From: Syncephalis plumigaleata
Taxonomy: Eukaryota; Zoopagomycota; Zoopagomycetes; Zoopagales; Piptocephalidaceae
Length of the DNA stretch: 64,000 bases
Assembly: GCA_025201365.1 (NCBI GenBank)
Contig: JAIXMF010000004.1
Location: 1,481,696 to 1,545,695, forward strand
Direction of reading: 5' to 3'
In this document: one piece after another, positions 1 through 12,283 of the stretch
Position numbering within the stretch: the first letter of the stretch is position 1
How the letters are laid out: each line of letters begins with the position of its first letter
The notes under the pieces: model-generated
Told to the model about the DNA's origin: nothing
The model's input: only the letters and a program-made list of their open reading frames with translations
Database searches by the model: none
Position numbers and translations under genes: made by a program

Positions 1-126
1 TAAATGAAATGGATACTTAGAAATGGATCAGTAAATCATTAATGTCATTAGGCATTAGTAACGCGCATGTCAATTATTTATAAAAACAAAAAGTTAAATG
101 CGCAAATTGGTTGGAAAAACACTGTA
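1..126 (+). repeat. Dispersed repeat copy, short internally deleted form
   Basis: The first ~75 bases (GGATCAGTAAATCATTAATG, then an ATGTCAATTA block) recur with few changes at 31,437-31,510 and, inverted, near 2,855-2,905 and 14,613-14,690. The last ~35 bases (GCGCAAATTGG, then GGAAAAACACTGTA) recur near 21,033-21,062, 35,116-35,146 and, more diverged, 32,655-32,692 and 58,128-58,152. Here the two blocks lie almost next to each other, as in a non-autonomous element that lost its middle. No clear terminal inverted repeats or target duplications could be established by eye. Confidence 0.5.
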
Positions 127-335
127 TATATAAAAACGAATTTATAGGCAAATTGCAAAAGAATGACACCATGAATAAACATGCACTAGCCAAGAACAAC
201 AACGATACTGCTTACAAGCAAGATGTTTAGTAAGCCATCACACAAGTAAGTTTGTGCCAAAAAATGACAAATACACAAAAGATTAACAGAGTAGTGCATG
301 TTACACACTAATACCGTCATTACATCATCATTCTC

Positions 336-791
336 CTACTCCACTAAATTAATTAGACCATCTCGATTACTTATACCAAGTACTAGTCCATCTTCTTTAA
401 AGGCACGGATTGCTTCCTGTGCCTCGGCTGCGTCATCAAGTACGTCCATCCAGTCATTGGTGGTATCTTTCGAGCCATTGGTCGAGGTGAACATGGAGGA
501 GTTAGACGATGACGAGGATGATGGTAATGATGACGATGCTGATGCTGACGATGATGACCTATCAGCACTGTAGCGACGACGGATTTCGTAATCAGGCGAT
601 AGATCAGCCCTGGCAGTCGATGATGATTGATATGGCGCAATGGAGGCGGATAACCATCCGGAGCATTGTCGTGGTGTAGTCGAGAGACTTGCAACTAGGA
701 CGCCACTACCGGCAGTAGTTCTCGATTGTTGTATCGTGTATCGTCGAATTACCGATCCGGCAGACGAACGTAAACTTGAAAGCATGGTCAT
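336..791 (-). CDS. Hypothetical protein with mitochondrial-presequence-like N-terminus
   Basis: An open frame of 151 codons. I do not recognise the family. The first ~45 residues are rich in Arg, Ser and Thr and almost free of acidic residues, which is the composition of a mitochondrial targeting peptide. A Ser-rich low-complexity middle (about residues 75-105) follows, then an acidic, helix-prone tail (about 115-151) with the sequence DAAEAQEAIRAFKEDG. Codon composition is more balanced than in the AT-rich flanks, which favours a real gene. No intron is needed. It could also be the last exon of a larger gene, because the region upstream on this strand (above 791) was not resolved. Overlapping frames on both strands are low-complexity shadows. 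Confidence 0.4.
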   Translation of the reverse strand: MTMLSSLRSSAGSVIRRYTIQQSRTTAGSGVLVASLSTTPRQCSGWLSASIAPYQSSSTARADLSPDYEIRRRYSADRSSSSASASSSLPSSSSSSNSSMFTSTNGSKDTTNDWMDVLDDAAEAQEAIRAFKEDGLVLGISNRDGLINLVE

Positions 792-899
792 TATTGTTAT
801 ATCGGGTATTTTTCGTAAATGTCAACGAGGTATAAATGTATTGGATGATCGCAGAGAAATAGCGGGCAATACCAATGATGATAATAAAGGTGGTTATTA

Positions 900-2740
900 A
901 TAGATGATGATAGCAGCAGTAGTAGTAGCAGCAGCGATAGTAATGTATAATTTGGATGACAAGTCAAGCCAAGGCAAAAGGAATGAAAGGAGCGAGTGTC
1001 GTGTAGGTAGATGGTAGAATACTAGTGATGGTGGTAGTGGTGATATATCCGTCGAGAAATAATAATAAAGCGTTAAGCAAAACAATAAACACAATTGAGC
1101 TAGTGTTTATACGTGCGTGTGTGGATATAAGAGAAAGGAAGAAGCGAGAGAAGGTTAACAACGACTACAGATACAAAAGCAATTGACGATACGATGAATC
1201 AAACGATGTCTGACTCGCGTGTGTTATGGTAGAAACAGTATTAACAAGAACGACCGATCGTTTGAACTTGATCTTTTCCTCGAAGAAGAAGGAGAAGGAG
1301 AAGGAACGCTAGCTATGTGGATAGACTAGTTATATATATATATGTAGGTAGATACAGAGGATGAACAGTAGCGCAGCAAGTAAGTCAAGTCAAGGTAGTA
1401 GTGGTAGTGGTGGAGGTAGTGGAGTGATGGTTACTGGTTTAATTACAACAAGTTGATGGAAACAAATCTGATGAAAGCAGTATCGTTGGTAACAGTCCAA
1501 CGGCAATGAGCTGATGAGACCGTCTCTTTTATACGGAACGAGATGAAGAACATGGGAAAGGGGGAAAGCGATGACAGACAGTACCACGCCACACACGCAC
1601 CCTCTCATTCACATATGGAACAAGAAAGAAAAAAATTGACTGAATGTGATGGTGGTCGGTCGTGTAATCGTAGTAATCAGCAGGTATGCATGACATGGGG
1701 TGAAAGCATGTGTGTACGTGTACATCATATACATACATCATTCGTATGAATGAGTGAGTGTGTGTACACATCCTAATGGTAAACGATGATTGGATCAGAT
1801 GGGACAACGGCGAAACCTTGAGATCATGTCGAGACTCAGTGAGGTATGATGAAGGTCTCGGCTAGTTCTAGTACCGGAATGACTACTTAATGAAGGAATG
1901 TAAGAATAAATTGGTATGTGGTATACGAATGCGTCATTCATTCATGCCGATGACAATTACCATATTCATCAATGACGAATGGAACGACATTGCTACCATC
2001 TAAACAAATGCCATTCAGTACAAATACGAAATAAAAAATAAAAAAAGATGACGAACTGATGAGATTGATGCGCGATGGATAGTCAATGTGGATAGATGGA
2101 AGATGCAAATAGAGGTCAGCACATCGAATGGGATGCGAGCACTATACCACCGCACCGCATCATGTACAAACAAGTTGAGGTGATAATGGCGTGCAGGATG
2201 CGGTGTGCAGTGTGTGCGCGTGTGTACTTGCGTGCAGGTCTCTTGTGTTCTAGTACCGTTTAATAACTACTTGTACATGTACAATGCGTTCAACAAGTGC
2301 GGTAGTGCCGCGACCGCTGTGTTCTATTGTGTCACCACCAACACTAAGAACTAAATGATCAATGGTTTGACACTGAAAGCGAGTGAGAGAAAAGAGAAGG
2401 AGAGAGATAACGGCATACGTGCATGCATGCAAATGGAGTTGACGTGTCACAATGTCACTATTTTGATAGGTACTAATGAAGGACTACGCGCAAGTAATAG
2501 GCGTTAGACAATGGTTGCATACGCCTATCGTATAGAGCGATCTCTATTACGTTGACTGCCCATCTCTTTATCTTCCCCGCACCATTGCATTTGGAATGGT
2601 AAGGATGGCTGCAGTGCAAGCATAGGCAAGTAACAGCAAAAAACATGTTTACAACACCGCTAATAAGCAATGATCCTTTGTTGTATGTAGTGAATGGATA
2701 GGTCATACGTGTATGCATGTGTGTGTTACTCAATGGTACA
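900..2740. other. Gene-free, purine-rich low-complexity stretch
   Basis: No supportable gene on either strand. The stretch holds short trinucleotide runs (agtagtagtagcagcagc near 915-935, ggtagtggtggtagtgg near 1,400-1,420), a TA run near 1,330-1,342 and TG-rich tracts near 2,200-2,240. Open frames here translate to repetitive Ser, Thr, Leu or His-rich peptides without domain character. Confidence 0.5.
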
Positions 2741-2755
2741 TCATTGTAGCAATGT

Positions 2756-2910
2756 TTCTATTGTAATTAATTTGTACACACGTGAGCCAAATACACAAAG
2801 CACTGCATTGTCATTCAAGTAGAGCCATTCAAAGGTGCTCAATAAGACTAATAATTGACATGCTTATTACTAGTATCTAATGGCATTAGTGATTGACTAA
2901 TCCATTTCAC
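2756..2910 (+). repeat. Dispersed repeat (shared with the outer ends of the large inverted repeat)
   Basis: The blocks AGTAGAGCCATTCAAAGGTG and TGCATTGTCATTCAAGTAGA are found here, at 14,520-14,560 and inverted at 31,560-31,600. A following block (ATTGACATGcTTatTACTAG, then CATTAGTGAT) matches 14,615-14,660. The copy here is shorter by about 60 bases in the middle. It abuts the 3' end of the decayed F-box-family gene. Confidence 0.55.
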
Positions 2911-4440
2911 AAGCACGCAAGCTCCAGTTCTTGTTTGGCGCTTCCAATTTGCGTATTATCTTTTTTGTATTGATGTCTACAAGCAATCGGTTGTACACGA
3001 AATTATGATCTTCTATATCAAAAAAGTAGAAATCACCAATAAGATTTCTAGCGTATGCTGTACCCGGTAAATACAATACTTGATCGTCATTGTAGGATAA
3101 GTCTGTCCATACTTTTGTCGGTTTGGAATCAAACATCGAATATCTGCATCCAGCTCTTAACAATGGAGCAAGTATATGCTGATCTGTCATAATATAACTA
3201 TTACGTGGAGTATGGCTTTGACCATCGGATGCTACGCTATGCATTATGTATGGGTTATAATCAGGATGACCACCAATTCAATTATCATATACGAATTATG
3301 AATTATACAATTGGCCATGCCGTATCGCATCTTCTCAGGTAGATGAAACCAGCCATTTCGCAATTGTACAACAGGATTATTGCTCGAGAATCGTATAATG
3401 CCCATTCAATACGATCTGTATCATCATCGTGGACTATTCTTACCGTGTATACTATTGCTGTATTGTTAGTTGTTTTATAGAAACATGTCGCATTCCATCT
3501 ACCATCAATGCTTCCTGGACACGTGATATATTATCTATATCGAATACCATTATATCGTCTAAATATATTGATTATTAGTACTACTATATTGCATGTTGTA
3601 TACTTACTACACTTACAAATTGGCAAATATCGATGACTCGTGTGATTCATGCACTAATAGTACCCATTTCCCCTCGATTGCTTCACTTGATATTGTACTG
3701 AAACGTCGAATGCAGTGATAACACCACCATGCTTGCAAGAAAGTATTTTTATATTATAGTTGGTATCGCTTCAATCACATAAGGAGATGTGGCTATATAA
3801 TGGTCACCCAGACATAACTATGCTGACTTCATTAAGCTACCCAAAGAAAGAACGTTTGGCGATGTGGAGAATGTACTGTATACACAATATTATTGCTTGA
3901 TCTCAGATTTGAATGTGGCAAATATTTAAAGTATAACTATGACCTGGCGTTTTGTCTAAGAGATTATACTGTGTGATAAATATACAATATCACTAACATC
4001 TTCGCGATAACTATTTCCATCCCGTTCGTTCCATATCGATATTGTGTATTGCATCGCCCATATCGCCAATTATTCTCGGTGCTCACTCGTCGACGATATG
4101 TGTTGTACCAGTCTACATTCTCTAGTGGATCGGCTCGTTTATCCAATGTACATGGATTGTTGACATCCGTGCGTATACACCATAATACGAATCCCATTTC
4201 TTTAACTAATGGCTCCCTGATAGGAAATCCCTATGGTATAGTGCTTGCCATAATGCTCTATCGTTTCGAATACTGCTTTTAACGAGCGACAACATGCTGA
4301 TAAACGCAAAATCGATATGACCAAGTAGACTACGAAGACACGCTGGTCATGAATGGAAGACTCTTCAGACAAACTAGTAGTCTACAAGACGAGTTGGAAT
4401 TACTCGATATTTCAGTAGTAGCAGTAGTAGTAGTAGTAGA
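2897..4440 (-). pseudogene. Decayed copy of F-box-family gene (copy A)
   Basis: Reading leftward from about 4,440, this segment is colinear with the better-preserved gene at 55,887-57,518. It shows the block RTDVNNPCTLDKRADPLENV and the block WYNTYRRRVSTENNWRYGR (near 4,000-4,190), and further along LLRAGCRYSMFD, TDLSYNDDQVLYLPGTAYAR and KIIRKLEAPN (2,897-3,244). The reading frame between these blocks is broken by stops and indels, and the initiator region near 4,440 lacks a continuous frame. It is therefore a relic of a duplicated module. The family looks like an N-terminal F-box followed by a repeat or propeller-like region, but I cannot name it. A Fanzor-like remnant lies on the opposite strand just beyond its 5' end, exactly as at the second copy. 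Confidence 0.6.
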
Positions 4441-4529
4441 CATAGTGGAATGGAATAAGAAAGGCGATATGAGGTAGAGAAATACGATGACGTTATTTTA
4501 ATCAAGAACACACAAATAAATCATACGCA

Positions 4530-4850
4530 AGTGTGGATAACAATGAAGCATGGTGTTCAAGTATTTCTAATTGACGAGATATCCTACTGTCACTTGTCAT
4601 GCCTTCTTAAGATGAGTATAATCTATACAATAGACTAATTAACCATTCTATTAGATGTACACATCAGAATTGTAAAGATGACATGAATGGTAAAGGATTC
4701 GAGTATCATGTATGGAATCGGATATGGCACATGTCTACTTTATTCAGATTATTCTCAGTCTTGCATGGAAACGGTGTTCAACACAACTACATCAAAGTGC
4801 ATTACTTCTAAATGCAAGAAATGAAGAACAACAAGAAACAACTCATCCAT
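4530..4850 (+). pseudogene. Fanzor-like (eukaryotic TnpB) C-terminal remnant, badly decayed
   Basis: The DNA is closely similar to 57,595-57,913, which encodes a Cys-x4-Cys turn followed by a WNRD motif. Here the same nucleotides carry several indels: the frame encoding the WNRD block is broken around 4,715-4,740 and stops occur near 4,637. Without the second copy it would not be recognisable. It is a dead relic. The homology to the second copy continues past it to about 4,955, so it was duplicated together with the neighbouring F-box-family gene. Confidence 0.45.
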
Positions 4851-4959
4851 AATGGTTGTCGCTTCCACATCTAAATACGCAAGTTTTATTATCACTAATC
4901 GTAATATATGATATCGCGATTATTAACGCCTCTCACCGTTAGGAGCCACGACAGTTGAT

Positions 4960-7240
4960 ATTGATCTGCTTATTCCTTCTTCAATCAATCAATAGATCTT
5001 CCCCACTAATCCCATAATAGGAATAAAGCTCAATATGATAGATCTTCCAGTTTTACACACACACACACCTGAATTGGCCGCGCTTGTTCATTTCCTCTAA
5101 CGATTTAAGCTATAGATGCTGTAAAGCACTCATGGCCTAAATCGTTGGAAGACAATGATAAGCGTGATTTTAACATTCTCTCACAGTTCAATTAATCTAA
5201 GCAATAACCAAAGTGACAACGACACGATCTTCATATACCACCACTATTGTATCATACAAGCATTTCTATACTTGCTGCTCCATTCATTCCACTATCGCTT
5301 TCTTTATTCATTAATAATTTAATATGATATGGTAATCATCTTTTGGCAATCCTCGTTTGATGTCGATAACTGGATGATGATGATCAAGTTGTTGAATTGA
5401 TACTCTTTATTTATTTCGAATGGAATGGCTTGCTATTGAGTTATACAAAGTCATATTTGTGGATTGCACATTCGAATCCTCCAATGTATACTATCAAGAT
5501 TGCTGCATCGACCATCATTACGGTAATAATGCCAATATCAATACGCACTAGAATAAAAAGACAAATTACACAAAACGAGAATAAAGATAGTGAATTATAT
5601 GTAAAAAGTAGCAAGCGTATCGCAGTGAGTTGGATGTTGCGTTTATTTCATTGTATTAGAGTTTAGTGACACGTTGCGAATGTGCATGGCTTGGTATGAT
5701 TTATCCACAACAATGTAGACTTGTCCGAAGAGTCGAGCAATGTAGCCCGCTGATTTGTTCATTGTCTGCATCCGTGCATGATGTAAATGTCTACACTCAT
5801 GGCCATGCACCCTACTACGCGTTGCCAATGAGTCTACCTACTGGACCATTGATGCAGCAACCATTGTATACCCAATCGTAGACATGCTTTCTCGTTCACG
5901 CCGACTATCAGAATGACATGAAACGTTGAGGATAGCGTTGATTGTGTCCATCACATTTAGCCAGCATAGCTATGATTGGTGTATACGTTGATCAATGCCA
6001 TTCATTTAATAGCAATTTACGACATGGTGACTTTCTTTCTCCTTCTCCATAGAGCTATGGTGGTTTTAGCTCCATTCTCGTATGGGACGAGTATGTGCTA
6101 TCGCATATAACAATGCCAAAAAAACTACGCCTTTGCGTTCGGCCTATTTGGTTTGTGTTCCATCAAGTCTACTACTGCTGTTGTTGTTGCTGTTGCTGAC
6201 ACTACAAATCGTAATGGTGCATTCGCTTTGTCCTAGCCATTTGGTTGGTTTCAGCTTTTTTTTCCTCACTCGTTCGCATCCAATTTCTTATTCGTCGATT
6301 GATTTTTTTCTCTTCATCCTCCGCGTTATACTCCTCGCTCCGCACGCTTCACATTTCCTTATCTTGTAATATCGCAACAATTGTAAACAGATAGCACACG
6401 CACGCACGTAAAGCGTTTATATCCGCCTCTTTCTCTTGACAGACTGCGTTGTTCCTCCTCAAGGTCCTTGTGCCTGCATTCTAAGCGTATAGACTTTTTA
6501 TATTTATTGTCTACGGATCAATATAACTTGGGGCTGATTAACGGCTACTTTTGTTATTGTTGTTGTTGTTGTTGTTGCTCTATACACTATACACATTCAT
6601 ACATCCACCCATCCACACCCATCCACACACACACACCACTATACCATTGCCTCTTTCGTATACTTGTTTTATTAGCACACTACACTTCCTCTTCCACTAG
6701 AACTCGTACTACGACTACGACTAGTAGCATTACTACCGCTATCACTGCCACTATCATCACTGCAGGTGTGCTGCTTTACTTTCTTCCAGTTAGCATTTCA
6801 CATTCCACTTTGTTGCCTTTCGGAATTCTTGTTATTGCTTTCATTACTTGGCGGTTACTACTATTTGTATCTTTTGGTGACTGGATTACTCTTCCTTTCC
6901 TTCCCTTCACTCCTTCTTCTTCTTCTTCTTTCCTATATTGCTTACTATTCCTTTCATTGACGTGGATAACTGCACAAGTGGTGCTGACGTTTCTCCATTA
7001 TTTTCGTCTTATATACATACCACCTATTAACTACGGATTATCACTACGTAACAACTTGGTGCTATAAACGTTGATTACGGGTCTGGTGTTGCGACCCGTC
7101 TATCATCTGTTTCTTCTTGGTCCTGCTATTGTCGCAACCATCTGCGTTTGACTTGGCAGTAAGGGTGCTCTGTGCTAGGTCCCGATATACATTTATATAT
7201 ATATATATTTATTTTTATATAGATATTAGTGTGGCACCAT
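4960..7240. other. Gene-free stretch upstream of FHIP gene; pyrimidine-rich leader
   Basis: No gene could be supported. From about 6,160 the sequence becomes strongly pyrimidine-rich with CTG/TTG runs (6,170-6,200, 6,555-6,580), a CA tract (6,605-6,640) and TCT runs (6,910-6,930). Frames at 6,082-6,369 and 6,468-7,067 encode Leu, Cys and Thr homopolymers and are judged non-coding. A TA-rich tract (7,190-7,220) lies just before the FHIP start codon. Confidence 0.45.
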
Positions 7241-7241
7241 C

Positions 7242-9866
7242 ATGGACTACTTTTCCAAGTTCAAACGCAATGTGGGTGCCACGCCCACTACATCTCGACC
7301 TAAACCCACTGCAGTAATGCAATTGGCTAAATTTCACAAATGCTGGAATTATGTACACGTAAGTGGAACGACAATCGATAGATGTACATATGTGTATAGA
7401 TACATGTACCCCTTGCAATATGATATCATAATAAATTAACATCTGCTCGTTGACTAACCGTTGATAATGCTACCTCAATAGAATCTATACTTTATTGAGG
7501 ATAAGAAGGCTCAGGTCAATGTGCAACAAACGCCTATCCCACAGCATCTACGCTCCATGGTGGACATTCTAGTCGATGAGGAGATTCGTCTCGACGAGGA
7601 TCAAACCGGTCTTTGCATGGAGTATTTATTGAAGAGTAATATACTTACTATTCTCGTCAATATCGCGGCATCCAACTTTCCGCAAGGTGTACGGGGTGAA
7701 GTTGTACGCTGTATCGCCAGTATGATTAATCTACTCGACGATAAATTCCTCGTGCATAATGCGGTGTTTAAACCGACACTCAAGCTCATTCGTATGTGTG
7801 TCAAAGAGGTGCAAGGCGACGAAACGCATCACGAAGACTTGATGGAGTTGGTTTACGTCATCTGTAGCAAGATTCACGGCTATCCAGATCTGTTGAACAT
7901 CTTCTTCCACGATCGCACCTGGCTACGTACACCCTGGAAGAAGACCTTGACGGCGGAGCAATGGATGGACGTAATGCGTACGAACGCGTCGATCAACAGT
8001 CCAACTGGCACGACTCGTCGTCGTTTGTTTAGCACGGCCAAGATTGCCGCTGCAGCCACACATCGCACGGATGATCCCGACACTGACTCGGTCATTAGTA
8101 AAGACGCAGCCGTTGCCGAAGCGTACGTGGCTTCCGGCGCAGGATCGGCCTCATCCAAACGATTGTCGCTAATGTCGTTGGCATCTGACCTACAACCGGA
8201 TACGCCGGTAACTCCTAAACCGGATTACGAGTTCACGCTATTCAGCTATCTACTCGGCTACGTGCATCGTGAAGGCAAATCGGGCGACTATGCGCGTACA
8301 GCCATTCTATTTATTATCGAGTTGGCCACCGGTGCTCTCGGTGACTATCTATTGCAAAGCAGCTCTTTCCCGGCTATTACGGCAGCGGGTATTGGTGCAC
8401 TTTTCTCGCAACTACCTCGATCATTCTCGCACGACGAGAATAGTAACGACACGGAAACCGTTGATTTCCACCGAAGACTCGATGCTTTCACGAAGGAACT
8501 AGAGTTCTGTCAGGATGTACTTGACCGCTGTCCTACACCGGCCATTTCTCAAGCCTTACTGGCCAATATTCGTCATGCCTTCCTGGAGAGCATTATCTGG
8601 CCTAGTCTCAGCACGTGTGCGGATGCGGATGGTTCGGCCGAAGCAGTCATCAGCTACTTGGATGTTATACTACGCAACTTACGCCAGCCGGATATGATCG
8701 ATCTTGTATTAAGCTACCTCGGCCTACCGTTGGATGCCGGTGACGATGCCGACGATGACCTGACTGCAAAGGCCACGAGTAAAGACACGGACTCGACGCA
8801 CAGCCAACCGTCTAGCAATTCGGGACAGAGTAGCTCGCCGAGTGAGGGTTTCCAATTGACTCAACTCGTGCTTACCATGCTTGAATCCACCTCCGAATCC
8901 ACTGTTACGGTGACGCTTCATTTGCTGGAGACGCTATTAACGTTGCACTGTGCACGCACACGACGACTAGTGGGTGGAGCGCGTGTTAAACACGTTATAC
9001 CCCATCGCATCGAGGATCATCGACGAGAATTGGATCTATACATGTCGGTGGCGGGCATGCTTAATCCCGATCTCACCCGCGATGAAGATGCATTCGCCGA
9101 GGGTTACGATCGCTATTTGCTCGACGCTGAAGGTATCATAGAAACGCACCGTATAGCCCATGAAATTACCGGTAGTTGTCCACCTCGTTATCGTGTTGAT
9201 CCCGAGGCACCGCTACCACGCTCGCTTAATCGTCTTCTCACCAATTATTACACGAATTCACGTAAATTGAACCTCGCGCTATCTGGTGTATTGGCCTCGT
9301 TGGCTCATTGCCAGTACCGAGATGTCGACGGTTGGATGGCGTGTATTAGTCAGCCGTCGAACAAGCGCGCGCGTCATAGTGCAACCACTCGTCGTCGACA
9401 TCGACGTCGGGCTCAGATTCCGTTCGATCAAACGGCGGGATTCCTATCGGACGACGACATATTCGGCTCTGACGACGACGCGGCCTCCGGTTCCACGGCA
9501 TTCGATGACGACGACACGGAAGAAACGACCGAGGAGGGTACAACCGACACCGACACACTGGCCAGTCGGGATGGCAGTGGTGTATCACCACCACCGGTGC
9601 TCTACTGTACATTAGAACTGCTAAGTGGCAAGGTGCTCGAGTTACGCTCGCGTAATTCCGAATTCGACACTTATCTACGTGAACGACGTAAGGGCATACG
9701 CCAGCCTCATTCCTCGTCGATTCCTCGTCGGGTGGACGATGCAAGTGGACGTCAACTAAGTGATCTCGTTGACTCGACACTAATGCTAGAAGAGGTGTGC
9801 AAGGAATGGCTAAGTCTAGTGCAAGTACGTCGTAGTACAGGTTTAGATGCTGTAGCTTATTATTAA
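7242..9866 (+). CDS. FHIP-family protein (FTS-Hook-interacting, RAI16-like)
   Basis: Two exons, 7,242-7,358 and 7,482-9,866, joined in frame by a GTAAGT...TAG intron, give about 833 residues. The junction restores the conserved sequence HKCWNYVHNLYFIEDKK. Family: FHIP (RAI16-like), components of the FTS-Hook-FHIP complex that tethers dynein to early endosomes. Seen here: an N-terminal helical block typical of the family (LDEDQTGLCMEYLLKSNILT and FPQGVRGEVVRCIASMINLL, about residues 65-120), a Ser/Thr-rich linker (about 200-250), a second helical block (about 255-500) and an acidic disordered region (about 675-730, runs of Asp). Length fits the usual 800-1,000 residues. The frame is open over 2.4 kb with no break. 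An internal GTG at 7,521 is not the start; the upstream exon supplies it. Function is inferred from the family only. Confidence 0.88.
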
Positions 9867-10101
9867 AGCAAACAATGCGGTTTCAGTTTTATTATATGCA
9901 AATATATAGTTTATTATCATAGAATGCATACTATTGCCATTGCTGTTGAATTATATCATCACTGCCAAAAGTGTCTATAGTGTAGCAACTAATATCTTAC
10001 TCATTAATCATCCAAGTATGGTGTACGGGTAAGCATAGGAAGAAGCATAGCATTTGATGCTAGGATTATAGATAACTAAATAAATAAATAGGCAAAGTAT
10101 T

Positions 10102-10536
10102 TCAAAGATATAGAGAAGGCGGGAAACCCGATAAATCAACGTAAGCTTGAACGTAAGCGCGCTGCTCTTGATCCGACATTGACTCGAATTGATCGCTATT
10201 GATATCAAGTAGTATTGGATCATCAGATGGAAATGGAGATGAATCTAAAGGTGCAGTTGCCATTGTTGTAGGAGCGATGACTGTCGAATCATGCTTTTCT
10301 TTATCATTTACAGTCACAGCGAGTGAGTCCGTTGAATAGGCATGCTCTACTTGATGTTTGAATACGAATATGGTACGACTGAACGTAGCTAGACGTTGCC
10401 ATGTTCGGGTAAAACGCTTTCTACTCGATACTCGTTGTCTATGGCTTGAATGATCAGATTGACCATTTGTAGTATTTAGCAATGATGTACAGGTAGGAGG
10501 TACCTTTTCAAGTGTAGTAGTATCTGTATAGGCCAT
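10102..10536 (-). CDS. Hypothetical 144-residue protein
   Basis: A single open frame, convergent with the FHIP gene. The protein has a Ser/Thr-rich N-terminus, a basic patch (about residues 36-55, RQRVSSRKRFTRTW), a short hydrophobic segment (about 50-62) and an acidic C-terminal part (about 100-135, DDPILLDINSDQFESMSDQE) ending in a short Pro-Leu tail. I do not recognise a domain. The mixed composition is unlike the surrounding low-complexity frames, which is the main reason to keep it. It may be a lineage-specific protein, or an exon of a longer gene whose 5' part I could not find. Confidence 0.35.
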   Translation of the reverse strand: MAYTDTTTLEKVPPTCTSLLNTTNGQSDHSSHRQRVSSRKRFTRTWQRLATFSRTIFVFKHQVEHAYSTDSLAVTVNDKEKHDSTVIAPTTMATAPLDSSPFPSDDPILLDINSDQFESMSDQEQRAYVQAYVDLSGFPPSLYL

Positions 10537-10539
10537 AAG

Positions 10540-12160
10540 TAGAACTAGGAGTGTATTTCCTATATCCTATAGATTATAAGATAGTTGAATATCGACCGAT
10601 GTAATTATCTAATATAAATGTGCAAGCAAGTAAACAAGCAAGTAAATAAATAGTTGTACGAACGACGACGAAGATGACAACAGCAGAGTGTAAACGAGTT
10701 TAAAAAGGTGACAAGGAAGTTGCCGAGCATGTCCATCTTGACGGCAATACCGGTCAGTATTTATAGGAGTGGTAGGGCACGAATGACCACATGACAACTA
10801 GCATCATTATCGTATGGTTCTTATCCTCTCTCTCTCTCCTTTATTGCTCCATTCAGAATAAAGATAAATTAGCAAATGTATATCGTGATAAGAATAGTAG
10901 GGTTCCCAGTCACTAATATGCTGACATTTTGGTAGGACAAGATCATGACCTATATAAACCAACAATAAGGAAGTAAAAGAAATAAGGCGAGTGGAGGAAA
11001 AGAAGGGAAGGGAAAGCCATCTCATGCTGTGTAATAAAATGGTTATACACGTGTACTCACGACAATTACTTGTGGCTCAGTCCATGTACAATTAGCAATA
11101 ACTGCAGGATAGGTCACCTATCAGTATGAATGACATGAGATGCTATAGGATTACTAGACAATTAAGCATTAGTTGCTGCATTGCACGAGATGCTTAATTT
11201 ACTACAATATATAAATATCTATCCCTTCATACGTCAAAGATTGTTCTCTGACCGCGGGCAGACAACAACAAGTTCGCTGACAAAATGCTGTACACTAGCT
11301 ACTGGTAGTAGATTCAACGCCTATTACCGTATATCAAGCCAACATTCCCAGGAAGCACATTCAACAACAGCAGCTAAGCAACTTTGGAAATGCATATCCA
11401 ACTCGGCAATATACACATCTCATGGTTTATTATAGCGGCCATTGGATAGTCACACCATGGATAAAAGACCATTTAGATGTTAGTTGCTCAGGGCGTGTTA
11501 AACGTAAACATTGTTTTACTCCTTCGGTAGGCAATACTCCTAGCTGTTATACGCTTTGCATCATCAATCGTATTCATGCATGTGATAATGATGGTGCACC
11601 AACCTCGCTTACTTGTTTACCACTTGCAATTCAATATGGATTGCCTACCCATCAGCACTGATTGTACGTAGGTATATCTGGTAATGCTACGTGTCTAGTA
11701 CGTATTTGCCACTTTCTCAATCGTACAATTGGTATGCAAATCTATGATAATAATGGTATAAATCAATATCATACTCAATAGTTTGTCATTAAGCTGCTAT
11801 TGTTCTAGATCATTTCTTTTTGGTAAGCGTGCTCTAGCAATCACTACACACATGCACGTATATAGCAAAGTAACAGGATATTGTACAATGCCAATCATTA
11901 TGATTCACTGGAGGTAAAGAAAAGTGCAGTGCGCGAACAAGTTGATAGCGTAACCATTACGTTTCCTGTCTGTGATACATATGCAGGAATATAACGATGT
12001 TGTTTATCCCGTGTTGGCAAACTGAAATATACTAAGGATGATGGAGTATAATAGGTTAGGCCTCGGTTAATATGCAAGCTGAACTCCATACATCCATTGA
12101 ATAAAATGACTATTAGGCCTTGACTTAGGGTCAAACAAAATCAACCAAAGTGAACTTGCA
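10540..12160. other. Intergenic, no supported gene
   Basis: AT-rich. A Cys-containing frame at 11,422-11,661 continues after one stop into another Cys-containing stretch up to about 11,780, which might be a relic of a small secreted protein, but no signal peptide or intact frame supports it. A 78-codon frame at 11,898-12,134 on the minus strand has no recognisable features. Confidence 0.35.
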
Positions 12161-12268
12161 ATGGACTGGAGCAGCTTTGATGGCGTAGTTTTACTGGGTT
12201 ACACGATCGTTTGGCATTTATTCCACTGGTTATTACTAGACGATATGCTCCATCTCCCTTCATCAATA

Positions 12269-12283
12269 TCCACTATAAAAGCA
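12269..12283 (+). promoter_or_regulatory. TATA box of the double-psi-barrel protein gene
   Basis: The 15-mer TCCACTATAAAAGCA contains a consensus TATAAAA at 12,274, about 188 bases before the start codon. The identical 15-mer sits before the secreted lectin gene at 23,659-23,673. A canonical TATA box shared by two secreted-protein genes suggests strong, regulated transcription; that role is inferred. Confidence 0.55.

Noticed and set aside
5461-5490. ATTCGAATCCTCC resembling a tRNA T-loop
   Set aside because: No acceptor or anticodon stem at the required distances on either side.
6082-7067. Two long plus-strand frames (95 and 199 codons) upstream of FHIP
   Set aside because: They encode Leu, Cys, Thr and Ser homopolymers from CTG, TTG and TCT runs in a pyrimidine-rich leader; no domain character.
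11422-11661. Cysteine-containing frame as a possible secreted protein
   Set aside because: No signal peptide, interrupted by a stop, and no recognisable spacing of cysteines.
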